NCBI GenBank assembly: GCA_047973125.1
Contig: JBKEBK010000015.1
Coordinates: forward strand, 1-5,859
Direction: 5' to 3'
DNA: 5,859 nucleotides
From: CAYNRG01 sp047973125
GTDB lineage: Bacteria; Bacillota_I; Bacilli_A; Erysipelotrichales; Erysipelotrichaceae
Shown here: positions 1-5,194 of the stretch, one piece after another
Layout of the letters: every line of letters starts with the position of its first letter
How positions within the stretch are numbered: the stretch's first letter is position 1
Made by a program: the position numbers and the translations under genes
The notes under the pieces: model-generated
The model's input: only the letters and a program-made list of their open reading frames with translations
The model's database searches: none
Told to the model about the DNA's origin: nothing

Positions 1-64
1 CCACTCTCCTACCTATACGCACGGCTTTATTATCATCATCATACCATGGTTTTAAATATTCCAT
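1..64 (-). CDS. Start of an unknown gene downstream of the RelA/SpoT-like fragment (partial)
   Basis: Only the first 21 codons are present, because the gene runs off the left end of the window. The protein begins MEYLKPWYDDD and continues with a basic stretch containing GRR. The ATG is preceded by AAGGAG at a spacing of eight bases, inside the end of the upstream coding sequence, so the two genes are closely coupled. The same 64 bases occur without a change at 5796-5859 on the other strand. I do not recognise the protein. From its position after a RelA/SpoT-like gene it could be an antitoxin or immunity protein, but that is a guess from gene order. Confidence 0.5.
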   Translation of the reverse strand, partial: MEYLKPWYDDDNKAVRIGRRV

Positions 65-67
65 AAT

Positions 68-400
68 CTATTCTCCTTTCAATAAATCAAAACTTTCGAT
101 TAAATTTACGTTTTCATCAATAATTAACTCTCTAGATTTTTCAAGCATTTGTTCATCAAGCTTTAACCACTTGTCGCTACCCTCTTCTAAAAGTCTTTTT
201 TCTTCATAAAGTATATGATTTGCTTGTTTTATTTTAAAGGATTGAGGGGTGTGGATTTGCAGTTCAAATAAATACTCATCCGGAGTGCTAACAACTATAT
301 TTAAACCTCTATATGGAGCGTTTATATCTCCAAGCAAATTCTTAACTCTAGCAATATTATACCCCTTTTGTTTCAGGTTTTCAATTGTTCTGTCGTAGTG
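68..400 (-). pseudogene. 5'-truncated RelA/SpoT-like gene, second copy
   Basis: This stretch encodes 110 residues that align without gaps to residues 81-190 of the protein at 5220-5792, with about 12 amino-acid differences counted by eye. It keeps the VKN motif, the YRGLNIVV strand, the FELQIHT strand with the conserved Glu, and the C-terminal helix. It has lost the N-terminal membrane segment, the Lys at position 54 and the DIVRY motif. Homology stops at the codon matching His81, and an in-frame TAA lies three codons further upstream (407-409). The first Met (335-337) has no good ribosome binding site. Without the N-terminal half of the fold it cannot be an active nucleotidyltransferase, so I read it as the remnant of a second locus cut by a rearrangement. 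Confidence 0.75.
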
Positions 401-432
401 GATATTTTAAAATTTTAATGGGTAAAATAAAA

Positions 433-479
433 GAGGTCCTGTTATAATAGTTTTTGCGAAACTATAGACAGAAGACCTC
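433..479 (-). terminator. Long imperfect hairpin with a T-rich tail on the minus strand
   Basis: Stem parts are GAGGTC/GACCTC (433-438 with 474-479), CTGT/ACAG (439-442 with 468-471) and ATAGTTT/AAACTAT (447-453 with 459-465), around a five-base loop. Read on the minus strand the hairpin is followed by TTTTATTTT, so it could end transcripts coming from kbaZ, though it lies about 220 bases after the kbaZ stop. The long internal dyad could also be the end of a decayed insertion sequence. The stretch 401-703 holds no other feature I can support. Confidence 0.45.
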
Positions 480-703
480 ATTAATCTGATAAAAAATATA
501 ACTGATTATTTAAATCCAAAAATAAATTATTTCCTAACAAGTTTTGAAAAATCACCAATTTTTGGAATTTGAAAATTATTTTTATACAATTTATTAAAAC
601 AATTGAAAATCTATATTGATACTATTGGCTTATCATAAGTTAAAGCGTAAACATGATAAACAGCTTATACCTTGTAATATTAGATCTAAAAATGAAAAGA
701 AGT

Positions 704-2020
704 CTAATCTAAAAATTTTTCTTGATGTGTAGCACTTAGATAATCATCAATTGTAACTCCTATTACATCTTTTATTAACGATAAAACATCGTTTTCTAGC
801 TGCTTAAGTCGTACCTTGCGATATTGTATAGGCATAAATTGGCTTAATGTATTAAGTGGAATAGGGTTGTCCTGTAAATTTTTTATCAGCTTATCTATAG
901 CTTTTTGAACCTTTGGTGTTGGTAAATAGTAGCGAGATCTATCTGAGAATGAGTACTTTCTTTTAAGAGCGATTTCATCACTTGTTCCATGGTAGTACTT
1001 TTTCCAATACACATCATTTTCTAACATAGCTTCTTCTAATATTTCCATAAAATTACTTTGAGTTTCTTTTTGATGATGGAGAATTTCTTTTTCAATAAAT
1101 GATAATGAGAATAGGGCTTCTCTAAGTGAGAATGTTAAGCCTGGTCCTACCTTCAATATTTTTACTCCATCTTTTACAAGTTGCGTTAGTGCAGAAGATG
1201 TTTGATAGTCAGTTGAGTGCCCTTCGAAGACTAAGTTTTCAAAGTCATTTAATGCCATCAATAAGTCAGTGGCTTTCTTAGGGTCATAATCAGTACATCC
1301 GCTATCTTTTTCCTCAACACCAGGCTGAACCACAAAGGCTATTACATAGTTCCACGAATCACTTAAGTTATATTCTTCAAACTTCTTTTTAAAAACTCTA
1401 ACAGACTCTTTAAAGTCAGCTGGTTTTGTAACTTGCATTTCATTATTTGATTCATCCTGTGCTCCCCCTGGAATTGGTACTTCACTTCCAACAACATATA
1501 TTGGATGCATTGCATCTGGGTTGCTTTTTAAAAGTGTTTTATATGCTTCTTCAGCTTCTTTTACTAAGATGGCTCCTCTTTTTGCGATAGTTTCGTTACT
1601 AAGCATTTCATCATTTGAATCATCTTTTACTCTCATGCTAGTATCAATATGAATTTTTGTAAATCCTGCTAAAACATATTCTCTAATTAATACTTTAGCT
1701 TCATTCATAGCTTCTTCTTCATTTAAATGTGAGAAGGTTAATGGACCTAAGTGATCTCCACCTAATACAATTTGTGACATTGGAACATTTACTTTTTTTG
1801 CAAGACTTTCAATAAATGCATAAAAGTCTTTTGGTGTCATTCCTGTATATCCACCGTGTTGATCAACTTGATTTGCTGTTGCTTCAATTAATAGTAAGGA
1901 TTTTGTATTTAAAGCTTTTTCCATACAAGCTTCTAATACAAATGGGTTTGCGCTGCAGGCAGAGTATATTCCAAATGTTTCATTTTTTTGGTTTAGTAAT
2001 TTTAGTAAAGGATGTTTCAT
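704..2020 (-). CDS. kbaZ: D-tagatose-1,6-bisphosphate aldolase subunit, KbaZ/GatZ family
   Basis: This is a 438-residue cytoplasmic protein of the GatZ/KbaZ family. In enterobacteria that family is the non-catalytic partner needed for stability and full activity of the class II aldolase GatY/KbaY, which splits tagatose-1,6-bisphosphate into dihydroxyacetone phosphate and glyceraldehyde-3-phosphate in galactitol or N-acetylgalactosamine use. Matching blocks run end to end: LLIEATANQVDQHGGYTGMTP near the N-terminus (given here only in part in other fields), LGGDHLGP, IHIDTSM, EVPIPGGA, VVQPGV, HSTDYQT, ILKVGPGLTF, SLREALFSL and the C-terminal SDRSRYYLP. Length is close to the about 420-430 of E. 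coli KbaZ and GatZ. I chose the ATG at 2020 over the one at 2035: GGAG (2030-2033) lies nine bases before it, the upstream ATG has no ribosome site, and the family begins MKH or MKT. No partner aldolase or PTS gene is in the window. Stop codon is TAG. Confidence 0.9.
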   Translation of the reverse strand: MKHPLLKLLNQKNETFGIYSACSANPFVLEACMEKALNTKSLLLIEATANQVDQHGGYTGMTPKDFYAFIESLAKKVNVPMSQIVLGGDHLGPLTFSHLNEEEAMNEAKVLIREYVLAGFTKIHIDTSMRVKDDSNDEMLSNETIAKRGAILVKEAEEAYKTLLKSNPDAMHPIYVVGSEVPIPGGAQDESNNEMQVTKPADFKESVRVFKKKFEEYNLSDSWNYVIAFVVQPGVEEKDSGCTDYDPKKATDLLMALNDFENLVFEGHSTDYQTSSALTQLVKDGVKILKVGPGLTFSLREALFSLSFIEKEILHHQKETQSNFMEILEEAMLENDVYWKKYYHGTSDEIALKRKYSFSDRSRYYLPTPKVQKAIDKLIKNLQDNPIPLNTLSQFMPIQYRKVRLKQLENDVLSLIKDVIGVTIDDYLSATHQEKFLD

Positions 2021-2087
2021 TTTTGTTTTCTCCATTTCTTATTTATAGTTATAAGTTAACATATATAGCTAATAAAAAAAATAGATA

Positions 2088-2103
2088 AAGTAAGAAATTA
2101 CTT
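2088..2103. promoter_or_regulatory. 16-base dyad upstream of kbaZ, possible operator
   Basis: AAGTAA and TTACTT form a perfect inverted repeat around GAAA, about 70 bases upstream of the kbaZ start. It lies where a sugar-responsive regulator could bind, but such short AT-rich dyads are common by chance. No clear minus-strand promoter could be fixed next to it. The rest of 2036-2299 is very AT-rich and holds no gene or RNA that I can see. Confidence 0.2.
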
Positions 2104-2299
2104 ATACTTTTTAGTAAATAACAAAATGAGATTTATGTGTAAATTAATTTTTGGTTAAGCGTATAATGATATTTATAAAAAATAAACACAATGTTTACTT
2201 ACATATGTGTATTAATGTAAACTGCTATGACAAATTATAAATTATAAATAATGTGTTAAAAGTACTTTAACATATGCATTTTGCACTTTAAAAAAAGTA

Positions 2300-2327
2300 T
2301 TGATTTTTACTATTGTTATGATATAAT
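2300..2327 (+). promoter_or_regulatory. Promoter of tRNA-Leu
   Basis: TTGATT (2300-2305) and a perfect TATAAT (2322-2327) are 16 bases apart. The predicted transcript begins a few bases before the mature tRNA end at 2340. Confidence 0.7.
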
Positions 2328-2339
2328 TAAAAAGCAATT

Positions 2340-2423
2340 GCGGATGTGGCGAAACTGGTAGACGCACTAGACTTAGGATCTAGCGCCTTTGGCATGGGGG
2401 TTCGAGTCCCTTCATCCGCACCA
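2340..2423 (+). tRNA. tRNA-Leu: tRNA-Leu (anticodon UAG)
   Basis: The 84-base gene folds as a class II tRNA. The acceptor stem is GCGGATG/CATCCGC with an encoded CCA. The anticodon stem is CTAGA/TCTAG around the loop CTTAGGA, giving anticodon TAG. A long variable arm (GCC/GGC) marks it as a leucine-type tRNA, and the T loop is TTCGAGT. Its 3' end faces the integrase gene, so it is the likely chromosomal attachment site of the element that begins just after it. The gene itself stays whole, as is usual when an element inserts at a tRNA 3' end and carries its own copy of the end. Confidence 0.96.
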
Positions 2424-2432
2424 ATAGTAAAT

Positions 2433-2460
2433 AAACCCTTTATTTAAAGGGTTTTTATTT
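2433..2460 (+). terminator. Rho-independent terminator of tRNA-Leu
   Basis: AAACCCTTTA (2433-2442) and TAAAGGGTTT (2445-2454) pair perfectly and are followed by a T-rich run (2452-2461). It lies ten bases after the tRNA and ends its transcript. Confidence 0.85.
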
Positions 2461-2462
2461 TG

Positions 2463-2481
2463 TTTGGCACTACTTTGGCAC
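2463..2481. repeat. Tandem TTTGGCAC pair, possible integrase arm sites
   Basis: TTTGGCAC occurs twice (2463-2470 and 2474-2481) with an 11-base period, about one DNA turn, between the tRNA 3' end and the integrase stop. Phage and ICE integrases with an N-terminal arm-binding domain use short direct repeats near the attachment core, so these are candidate arm-type sites. The exact core cannot be set, because the other end of the element is outside the window. Confidence 0.4.
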
Positions 2482-2556
2482 CATATTTAAGGTAAAATAG
2501 TAAATTTAATGTAATTAAAATACTATAAAATTAATCTATTTATGTACTGCTGCAAC

Positions 2557-3594
2557 CTATTTTCTAATGCCTTGGATATATTCGATAACCTTATCTTCAC
2601 TCTCTTGTAGTAAATGAGTATACACTTTTAAAGTCATGTTTATATCGGAGTGTCCAAGTCTTCTTGATACTGCCACAATATTAACACCTCCATTTATTAG
2701 GATGGTTGCGTGTGAGTGTCTTAAGTCGTGCTGTCTAATCTTTTTTACACCACTTGCTTGAATCATTCTTTTAAATGCTCTACTAAGGGTTGTTCTTCCT
2801 GTGGTTCTAGAATCGCCAAATAGTCACTTTCCTTTGCGTTTTAGCAGTGGTAAAAGTGTATTTAGTGTTTGGGTATCTATCTTTATTTTACGTATGCTAT
2901 TGCGTGTTTTTGGGGCTTTTATACCTTCCTTAGAGGAACGAATAGATTTACTGATATTTATAGTTGCTGCTTTAGTATCAACATCACTTTTATAAAGTGC
3001 TAATATTTCACCGACTCTTGCACCTGTGTAAAAAAGCAAAGTATAGTAGGCAGTTATAATTAAATTATCACTGTGACTAATGAAACGATTAAACTCGTCA
3101 ACTGTCCATGTTTCAAATTCTCGCATTCTCTCTTTATCGGTTTTCCTAAATGTTTGTAAAACTATACTAATGTTTTTTACATCATAGAATTCATAAGCAA
3201 ATTTAAATACAGCCTTAAAATATTCTAGTACCTTATTCTTTTGTGTAGTTGATATTGCTAACTCTGATAATTCATTTCTCCAAGTTAGCAAATTGGGTTT
3301 TGTAATTCTATTAATTGGCTTATCTATTAAAGTTGGGGCATATATCTCTAATGTTCTGCGTTTTCTTTTTTTGGTATCTGCAGATGAGTTTGAATTGGCG
3401 AGATACTGCTCAAGGTAATATGAGAACTTTTCTAGTTGACTTGATATATTGGAATTTTTAATTTTATATTCAAAGTCTGCTGCTTCTCTTTTACTTAAAA
3501 ACCCTCTTTTTTTATATCGTTTCTTTGTTCCATCGTGATTTTCGATGTAAACATCAACTGTCCATTTTCCGTTTTCCTCTTTTCTGACTGCCAT
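2557..3594 (-). pseudogene. int: Tyrosine recombinase/integrase with an in-frame TGA
   Basis: The full frame spans 345 codons. Residues 1-45 look like an arm-DNA-binding domain (GKWTVDVY, KRYKKRGF), residues about 60-160 like the core-binding helices, and the rest is the catalytic domain. Expected catalytic residues are seen: Arg193 in TGARVGE, Lys229 in KTRNS, His289 and Arg292 in HDLRH, His315 in LGHSD, and Tyr325 in KVYTHL. Codon 257 (2824-2826) is TGA, with no frame change; the protein resumes LFGDSRTTGRTT. All other Trp codons here are TGG, so a TGG-to-TGA change is a simple explanation. If translation stops there, the HxxR box and the nucleophile Tyr are lost, giving a dead enzyme. The start has a GGGGG ribosome site six bases upstream. 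It is last in the minus-strand order repressor-immA-int. Confidence 0.88.
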
Positions 3595-3609
3595 AGATAA
3601 CCCCCTTTT

Positions 3610-4026
3610 TTAAAAGTTATTAAAATACCCCTTACTACTATATATGAAGAAAACACGGTCAATAAACTTTTCTGTTACATTAAAGTGCTCAGCAAGTTCA
3701 TATCGCTCTATCATGCCGTTATTTACGCATTCTAAAAGCTCGTCTATTGGGACAAGTAACTCGCAAGCAGAAGCGTCTGCTTTGTACTCTGCAAATCCTC
3801 TATAAGATTTAGAGTGAAAAAAACTATAAGTTGCTCCAGTAATACGGTGTCCTAATTCGTGAGCAAGACATACACGTTGTTCAGCAGTTGTTTCTTATCT
3901 GCTAGTGTCTATATTAATATAATAGTCTTCGCCTGCCTCCATTATATGGGCTACAATGCCCTTTGTTTTTGTTTCTGTAATTATGCAGCCGTTTTCTTCT
4001 GCAATGTCGTTTAAATAATCATCCAT
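3610..4026 (-). pseudogene. immA: ImmA/IrrE-type metallopeptidase with an in-frame TAA
   Basis: In phages and ICEs of Bacillota, ImmA proteases cleave the neighbouring XRE repressor to switch on the element. The frame has 138 codons. The zinc motif HELGH is at codons 56-60 (LAHELGHRITG), followed by the YKADASACELL segment that supplies the third zinc ligand in this family. Codon 44 (3895-3897) is TAA, after IDTSR and before ETTAEQR, so the translated product would be a 43-residue fragment without the active site. The reading frame is the same on both sides, so a single base change such as CAA or GAA to TAA would account for it. The start lies three bases after the repressor stop, which implies coupled translation. 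A sequencing error cannot be excluded. Confidence 0.85.
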
Positions 4027-4029
4027 ATT

Positions 4030-4356
4030 TCACTTATTTCTAGACTTTAGAAATTCATAGTAACTAAGCAAGTCTTCTTTTTGGTCGTTAGTTAACTCGT
4101 TTTCACCATTCATCAGTGCAAACTTGAAATTGTTAAATCGTGGGTCTTCGTCTATTAGGCTTGGTTTTGCTCCTAATAGTTCATCGGTTGACACTTCTAA
4201 ATAATTTGCAAGGCTTAGAAGTGTATTGTAATCTGGTTGCCTTTTGTTGTTCTCATATTGCGAATACGCTGAAACAGTTATATTTGAATGGTCTGCTAAA
4301 TCTTTCTGTTTAATGTTTTTTAATTTTCTTAAATACTTCAGTTTATCGCCTAACAT
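4030..4356 (-). CDS. XRE-family (Cro/CI-type) transcriptional repressor
   Basis: This is a 108-residue DNA-binding protein. Residues about 5-60 form a classic HTH_3 domain: LKYLRKLKNIKQKDLA, then the recognition helix region VSAYSQYENNKRQPD, then LLSLANYLEVSTDELLG. The C-terminal 45 residues are a short acidic and helical tail that could dimerise. The start has a strong AAGGAGG seven bases upstream. It is first in a minus-strand operon with immA and int, the standard lysogeny-type module, and would keep the rightward genes silent by binding the palindrome at 4390-4404 in its own promoter region. In such modules the repressor is removed by ImmA; here ImmA is broken, so repression may be permanent. 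Stop is TGA. Confidence 0.92.
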   Translation of the reverse strand: MLGDKLKYLRKLKNIKQKDLADHSNITVSAYSQYENNKRQPDYNTLLSLANYLEVSTDELLGAKPSLIDEDPRFNNFKFALMNGENELTNDQKEDLLSYYEFLKSRNK

Positions 4357-4381
4357 ATTGTTACCTCCTTAATGTATCATT

Positions 4382-4410
4382 ATATTACCTTAACGCCACG
4401 TTAACATCAA
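4382..4410 (-). promoter_or_regulatory. Promoter of the repressor operon
   Basis: On the minus strand, TTGATG (4405-4410) and TAATAT (4382-4387) are 17 bases apart. A perfect TATAAT overlaps at 4379-4384 and may serve as an alternative -10. The predicted transcript starts shortly before the AAGGAGG of the repressor gene. Confidence 0.55.
4390..4404. promoter_or_regulatory. Operator palindrome TTAACG-CCA-CGTTAA
   Basis: This is a perfect 6-3-6 inverted repeat that exactly fills most of the spacer between the -35 and -10 of the repressor promoter, so a bound protein would block that promoter. Further TTAAC half sites lie at 4416-4420 and 4444-4448, the latter within the forward promoter. Autoregulation by the neighbouring XRE protein is the natural reading. 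Confidence 0.65.
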
Positions 4411-4438
4411 CTATCTTAACAAAATGAAAAAAAAGGTA

Positions 4439-4466
4439 TTGTATTAACATTGTGTTTAGGTATACT
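4439..4466 (+). promoter_or_regulatory. Forward promoter into the rightward genes
   Basis: TTGTAT (4439-4444) and TATACT (4461-4466) are 16 bases apart. A TTAACAT half site overlaps the -35 side. The predicted transcript start near 4473 lies after the ATG at 4450, which rules that ATG out as the start of the next gene. Confidence 0.55.
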
Positions 4467-4491
4467 ATATATAGTTAGAAAGGAGAACAAG

Positions 4492-4644
4492 TTGAAACGT
4501 AAGAAAAATAAAAAAGGATTGAATAGAATTAACCAGCTCACCATTCAAATCCTCACAATCAAACTAATCATAGAAATTGTAAATTTGATAAGTAATTTAT
4601 CAGAACATATATCTATATTAGTTTCGTGGCTAAGGGGTTTATAA
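4492..4644 (+). CDS. Small basic-hydrophobic peptide of unknown role
   Basis: This 50-residue peptide starts at TTG, chosen because AAAGGAG sits six bases upstream and because the only in-frame ATG (4450) is inside the promoter. The first ten residues are strongly basic (KRKKNKKG). Residues about 16-47 are rich in Ile and Leu with a few charges, suggesting an amphipathic or membrane-seeking helix, ending ILVSWLRGL. It is the first rightward gene after the repressor. An excisionase would be expected here but I see no winged-helix pattern. Basic-hydrophobic peptides of this size include type I toxins, so that is one option. I do not recognise a family. Confidence 0.5.
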   Translation: MKRKKNKKGLNRINQLTIQILTIKLIIEIVNLISNLSEHISILVSWLRGL

Positions 4645-4653
4645 CTCCTTAGC
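4629..4653 (+). terminator. 11-bp hairpin at the end of the small peptide gene
   Basis: GCTAAGGGGTT (4629-4639) pairs with AACTCCTTAGC (4643-4653) with one G-U pair and a TAT loop. The stop codon of the peptide (4642-4644) lies within it. The following sequence is AT-rich with TTTTT at 4669-4673, so termination is plausible but not textbook. It could also protect the 3' end or hide the stop. Confidence 0.5.
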
Positions 4654-4700
4654 AACTATATTATATTATTTTTCATTAAATGTTTCAACAGTATATAAAT

Positions 4701-4787
4701 ATGTTGACAATTATTACAAGTATCATTCAAATTATCTTAACTATCATACTTATTAATTTGGTTTTAAAACTAAGTAAAAAAGATTAA
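4701..4787 (+). CDS. Possible 28-residue hydrophobic peptide
   Basis: An ATG frame encodes 28 residues: about 22 uncharged Ile, Leu, Thr and Val residues (MLTIITSIIQIILTIILI at the start), then a LSKKD tail with two Lys. This is the form of a single membrane helix with a short charged end, as in many type I toxins. No Shine-Dalgarno sequence precedes the ATG, and AT-rich DNA gives such frames by chance, so confidence is low. No other gene is seen in 4654-4841. Confidence 0.25.
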   Translation: MLTIITSIIQIILTIILINLVLKLSKKD

Positions 4788-4841
4788 TTTGCATTGTTTT
4801 ATGTAAGAAGAAAAAAGTTTTTAGAAAATTTATTAAAAAGG

Positions 4842-4870
4842 TTGATTTAGTTACGTAAATATATTAATAT
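4842..4870 (+). promoter_or_regulatory. Promoter of the ribbon-helix-helix gene
   Basis: TTGATT (4842-4847) and TAATAT (4865-4870) are 17 bases apart. A start about seven bases after the -10 falls at the first base of the 13-base repeat ACGGACATAAATA (4877-4889). Confidence 0.5.
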
Positions 4871-4876
4871 ATAGAT

Positions 4877-4889
4877 ACGGACATAAATA
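4877..4889 (+). repeat. 13-base direct repeat, copy 1 (mRNA 5' end)
   Basis: ACGGACATAAATA occurs here and again at 5099-5111, with no match in the bases on either side. Here it would form the 5' end of the ribbon-helix-helix mRNA, nine bases before its ribosome site. Confidence 0.8.
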
Positions 4890-4909
4890 ACTAATGGAAA
4901 GGGGGACAA

Positions 4910-5074
4910 GTGTCTGAAAAGAAAAAAATGGGTAGACCTATAATAGGAGAACCTATGAACATCAGATTGGAGATAAGAATATCAAAAGAATTACTTAATA
5001 AAATTGATGTTTTATCAAAAAAAGAAAAGATAACACGTGCTGAATTTATTAGAAGTTTAATAAAAAAGGCATAA
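4910..5074 (+). CDS. Small ribbon-helix-helix (CopG/Arc-like) DNA-binding protein
   Basis: This 54-residue protein begins at GTG (reads VSEKKKMGRPI), with AAAGGGGG (4898-4905) four bases upstream. The GRP tract is a basic N-terminal arm often seen before this fold. Residues 17-24 (NIRLEIRI) form the DNA-contacting beta strand with alternating Arg, residues about 25-38 (SKELLNKIDVLSKK) helix A, and residues 42-53 (TRAEFIRSLIKK) helix B. Family members act as dimers that repress their own promoter; CopG of pMV158 is the best known of this size. The next gene lies 145 bases downstream with a predicted counter-transcribed RNA between. It could repress its own promoter at 4842-4870 and so limit expression of the RelA/SpoT-like gene. 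An alternative start at Met7 lacks a ribosome site. Confidence 0.75.
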   Translation: MSEKKKMGRPIIGEPMNIRLEIRISKELLNKIDVLSKKEKITRAEFIRSLIKKA

Positions 5075-5118
5075 AAAAAGAGCAACCACTAAGTTTTGAC
5101 GGACATAAATAGTTGCTC
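5073..5118 (-). terminator. Terminator of the predicted counter-transcribed RNA
   Basis: GAGCAAC and GTTGCTC (5080-5086 and 5112-5118) form a seven-base-pair stem. On the minus strand seven T follow at once (5079-5073), while on the plus strand no T run follows. It therefore ends leftward transcription and lets rightward transcripts through. The 25-base loop is unusually long for a terminator. Confidence 0.6.
5099..5111 (+). repeat. 13-base direct repeat, copy 2 (loop of the minus-strand terminator)
   Basis: This second ACGGACATAAATA lies inside the loop of the hairpin 5080-5118. A minus-strand RNA would show its complement in that loop, able to pair with copy 1 in the sense mRNA. Confidence 0.8.
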
Positions 5119-5151
5119 AATCATCTAACCCACCAAGATTTAAAAAAAATC

Positions 5152-5186
5152 TAGGAGGCATTTATATTATATATTATGACCTCCTA
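5152..5186 (+). promoter_or_regulatory. Leader hairpin TAGGAGG/CCTCCTA
   Basis: TAGGAGG (5152-5158) and CCTCCTA (5180-5186) are perfect complements around a 21-base AT-rich loop, 34 bases before the RelA/SpoT-like start. The AGGAGG looks like a ribosome site with no good start codon after it. A weaker hairpin AGATTT/AAATCT (5136-5152) shares its left edge, so the two could be alternative folds that antisense pairing shifts. Confidence 0.45.
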
Positions 5187-5194
5187 AAAAGCAA
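5166..5194 (-). promoter_or_regulatory. Minus-strand promoter for the counter-transcribed RNA
   Basis: On the minus strand TTGCTT (5189-5194) is followed after exactly 17 bases by a perfect TATAAT (5166-5171). It points away from the RelA/SpoT-like gene and has no coding gene to serve, the next thing downstream being the terminator at 5073-5118. Confidence 0.6.

Larger units (their letters stand above)
1..400. repeat. Left arm of an inverted duplication (mate at 5460-5859)
   Basis: The left 400 bases are the reverse complement of the right 400 bases, with about 22 mismatches by eye and no gaps. The outermost 121 bases are identical; the first difference from the end is base 122 against base 5738. 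Mismatches are densest near the inner edge. Because the arms differ, they are two separate genomic copies, not one sequence read twice. That both window ends stop inside an exact repeat suggests an assembly breakpoint there. Confidence 0.85.
5073..5159 (-). ncRNA. Predicted counter-transcribed regulatory RNA of about 85 bases
   Basis: The start is placed about seven bases after the minus-strand -10, and the end at the T run of the hairpin 5080-5118. There is no frame of note within it. Its first bases are complementary to an AGGAGG at 5153-5158 in the sense leader, and it covers most of the gap between the ribbon-helix-helix gene and the RelA/SpoT-like gene. The layout matches antisense control RNAs such as RNAII of pMV158, which lie between copG and repB. 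The RNA itself is inferred from promoter and terminator only. Confidence 0.5.

Noticed and set aside
484..732. Short open stretches on the plus strand, including about 40 codons from 607 rich in Lys (AYHKLKRKHDKQ), that could be transposase remains
   Set aside because: There is no start codon, stops interrupt other parts, the end overlaps kbaZ, and I could not match it to a transposase family.
1816..2088. A 90-codon plus-strand open frame over the 5' part of kbaZ
   Set aside because: It is antisense to a well-conserved coding sequence, has no ribosome site and shows no domain pattern.
2205..2235. GTTTAC/GTAAAC dyad between kbaZ and tRNA-Leu as a regulatory site
   Set aside because: It is only six bases per arm with an 18-base gap in very AT-rich DNA, with no clear promoter next to it.
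2801..2995. A 64-codon plus-strand frame inside the integrase
   Set aside because: It is the shadow of the integrase catalytic domain on the other strand and has no ribosome site.
2824..4032. UGA read as tryptophan, which would restore the integrase and fuse the repressor in frame with ImmA
   Set aside because: All other Trp codons in the window are TGG, the immA frame also has a TAA that recoding would not fix, and the repressor ends naturally at its TGA with a new start after it.
4891..5085. A 64-codon minus-strand frame over the RHH gene
   Set aside because: The plus strand encodes a good RHH protein with a ribosome site; the minus frame is its hydrophobic shadow.
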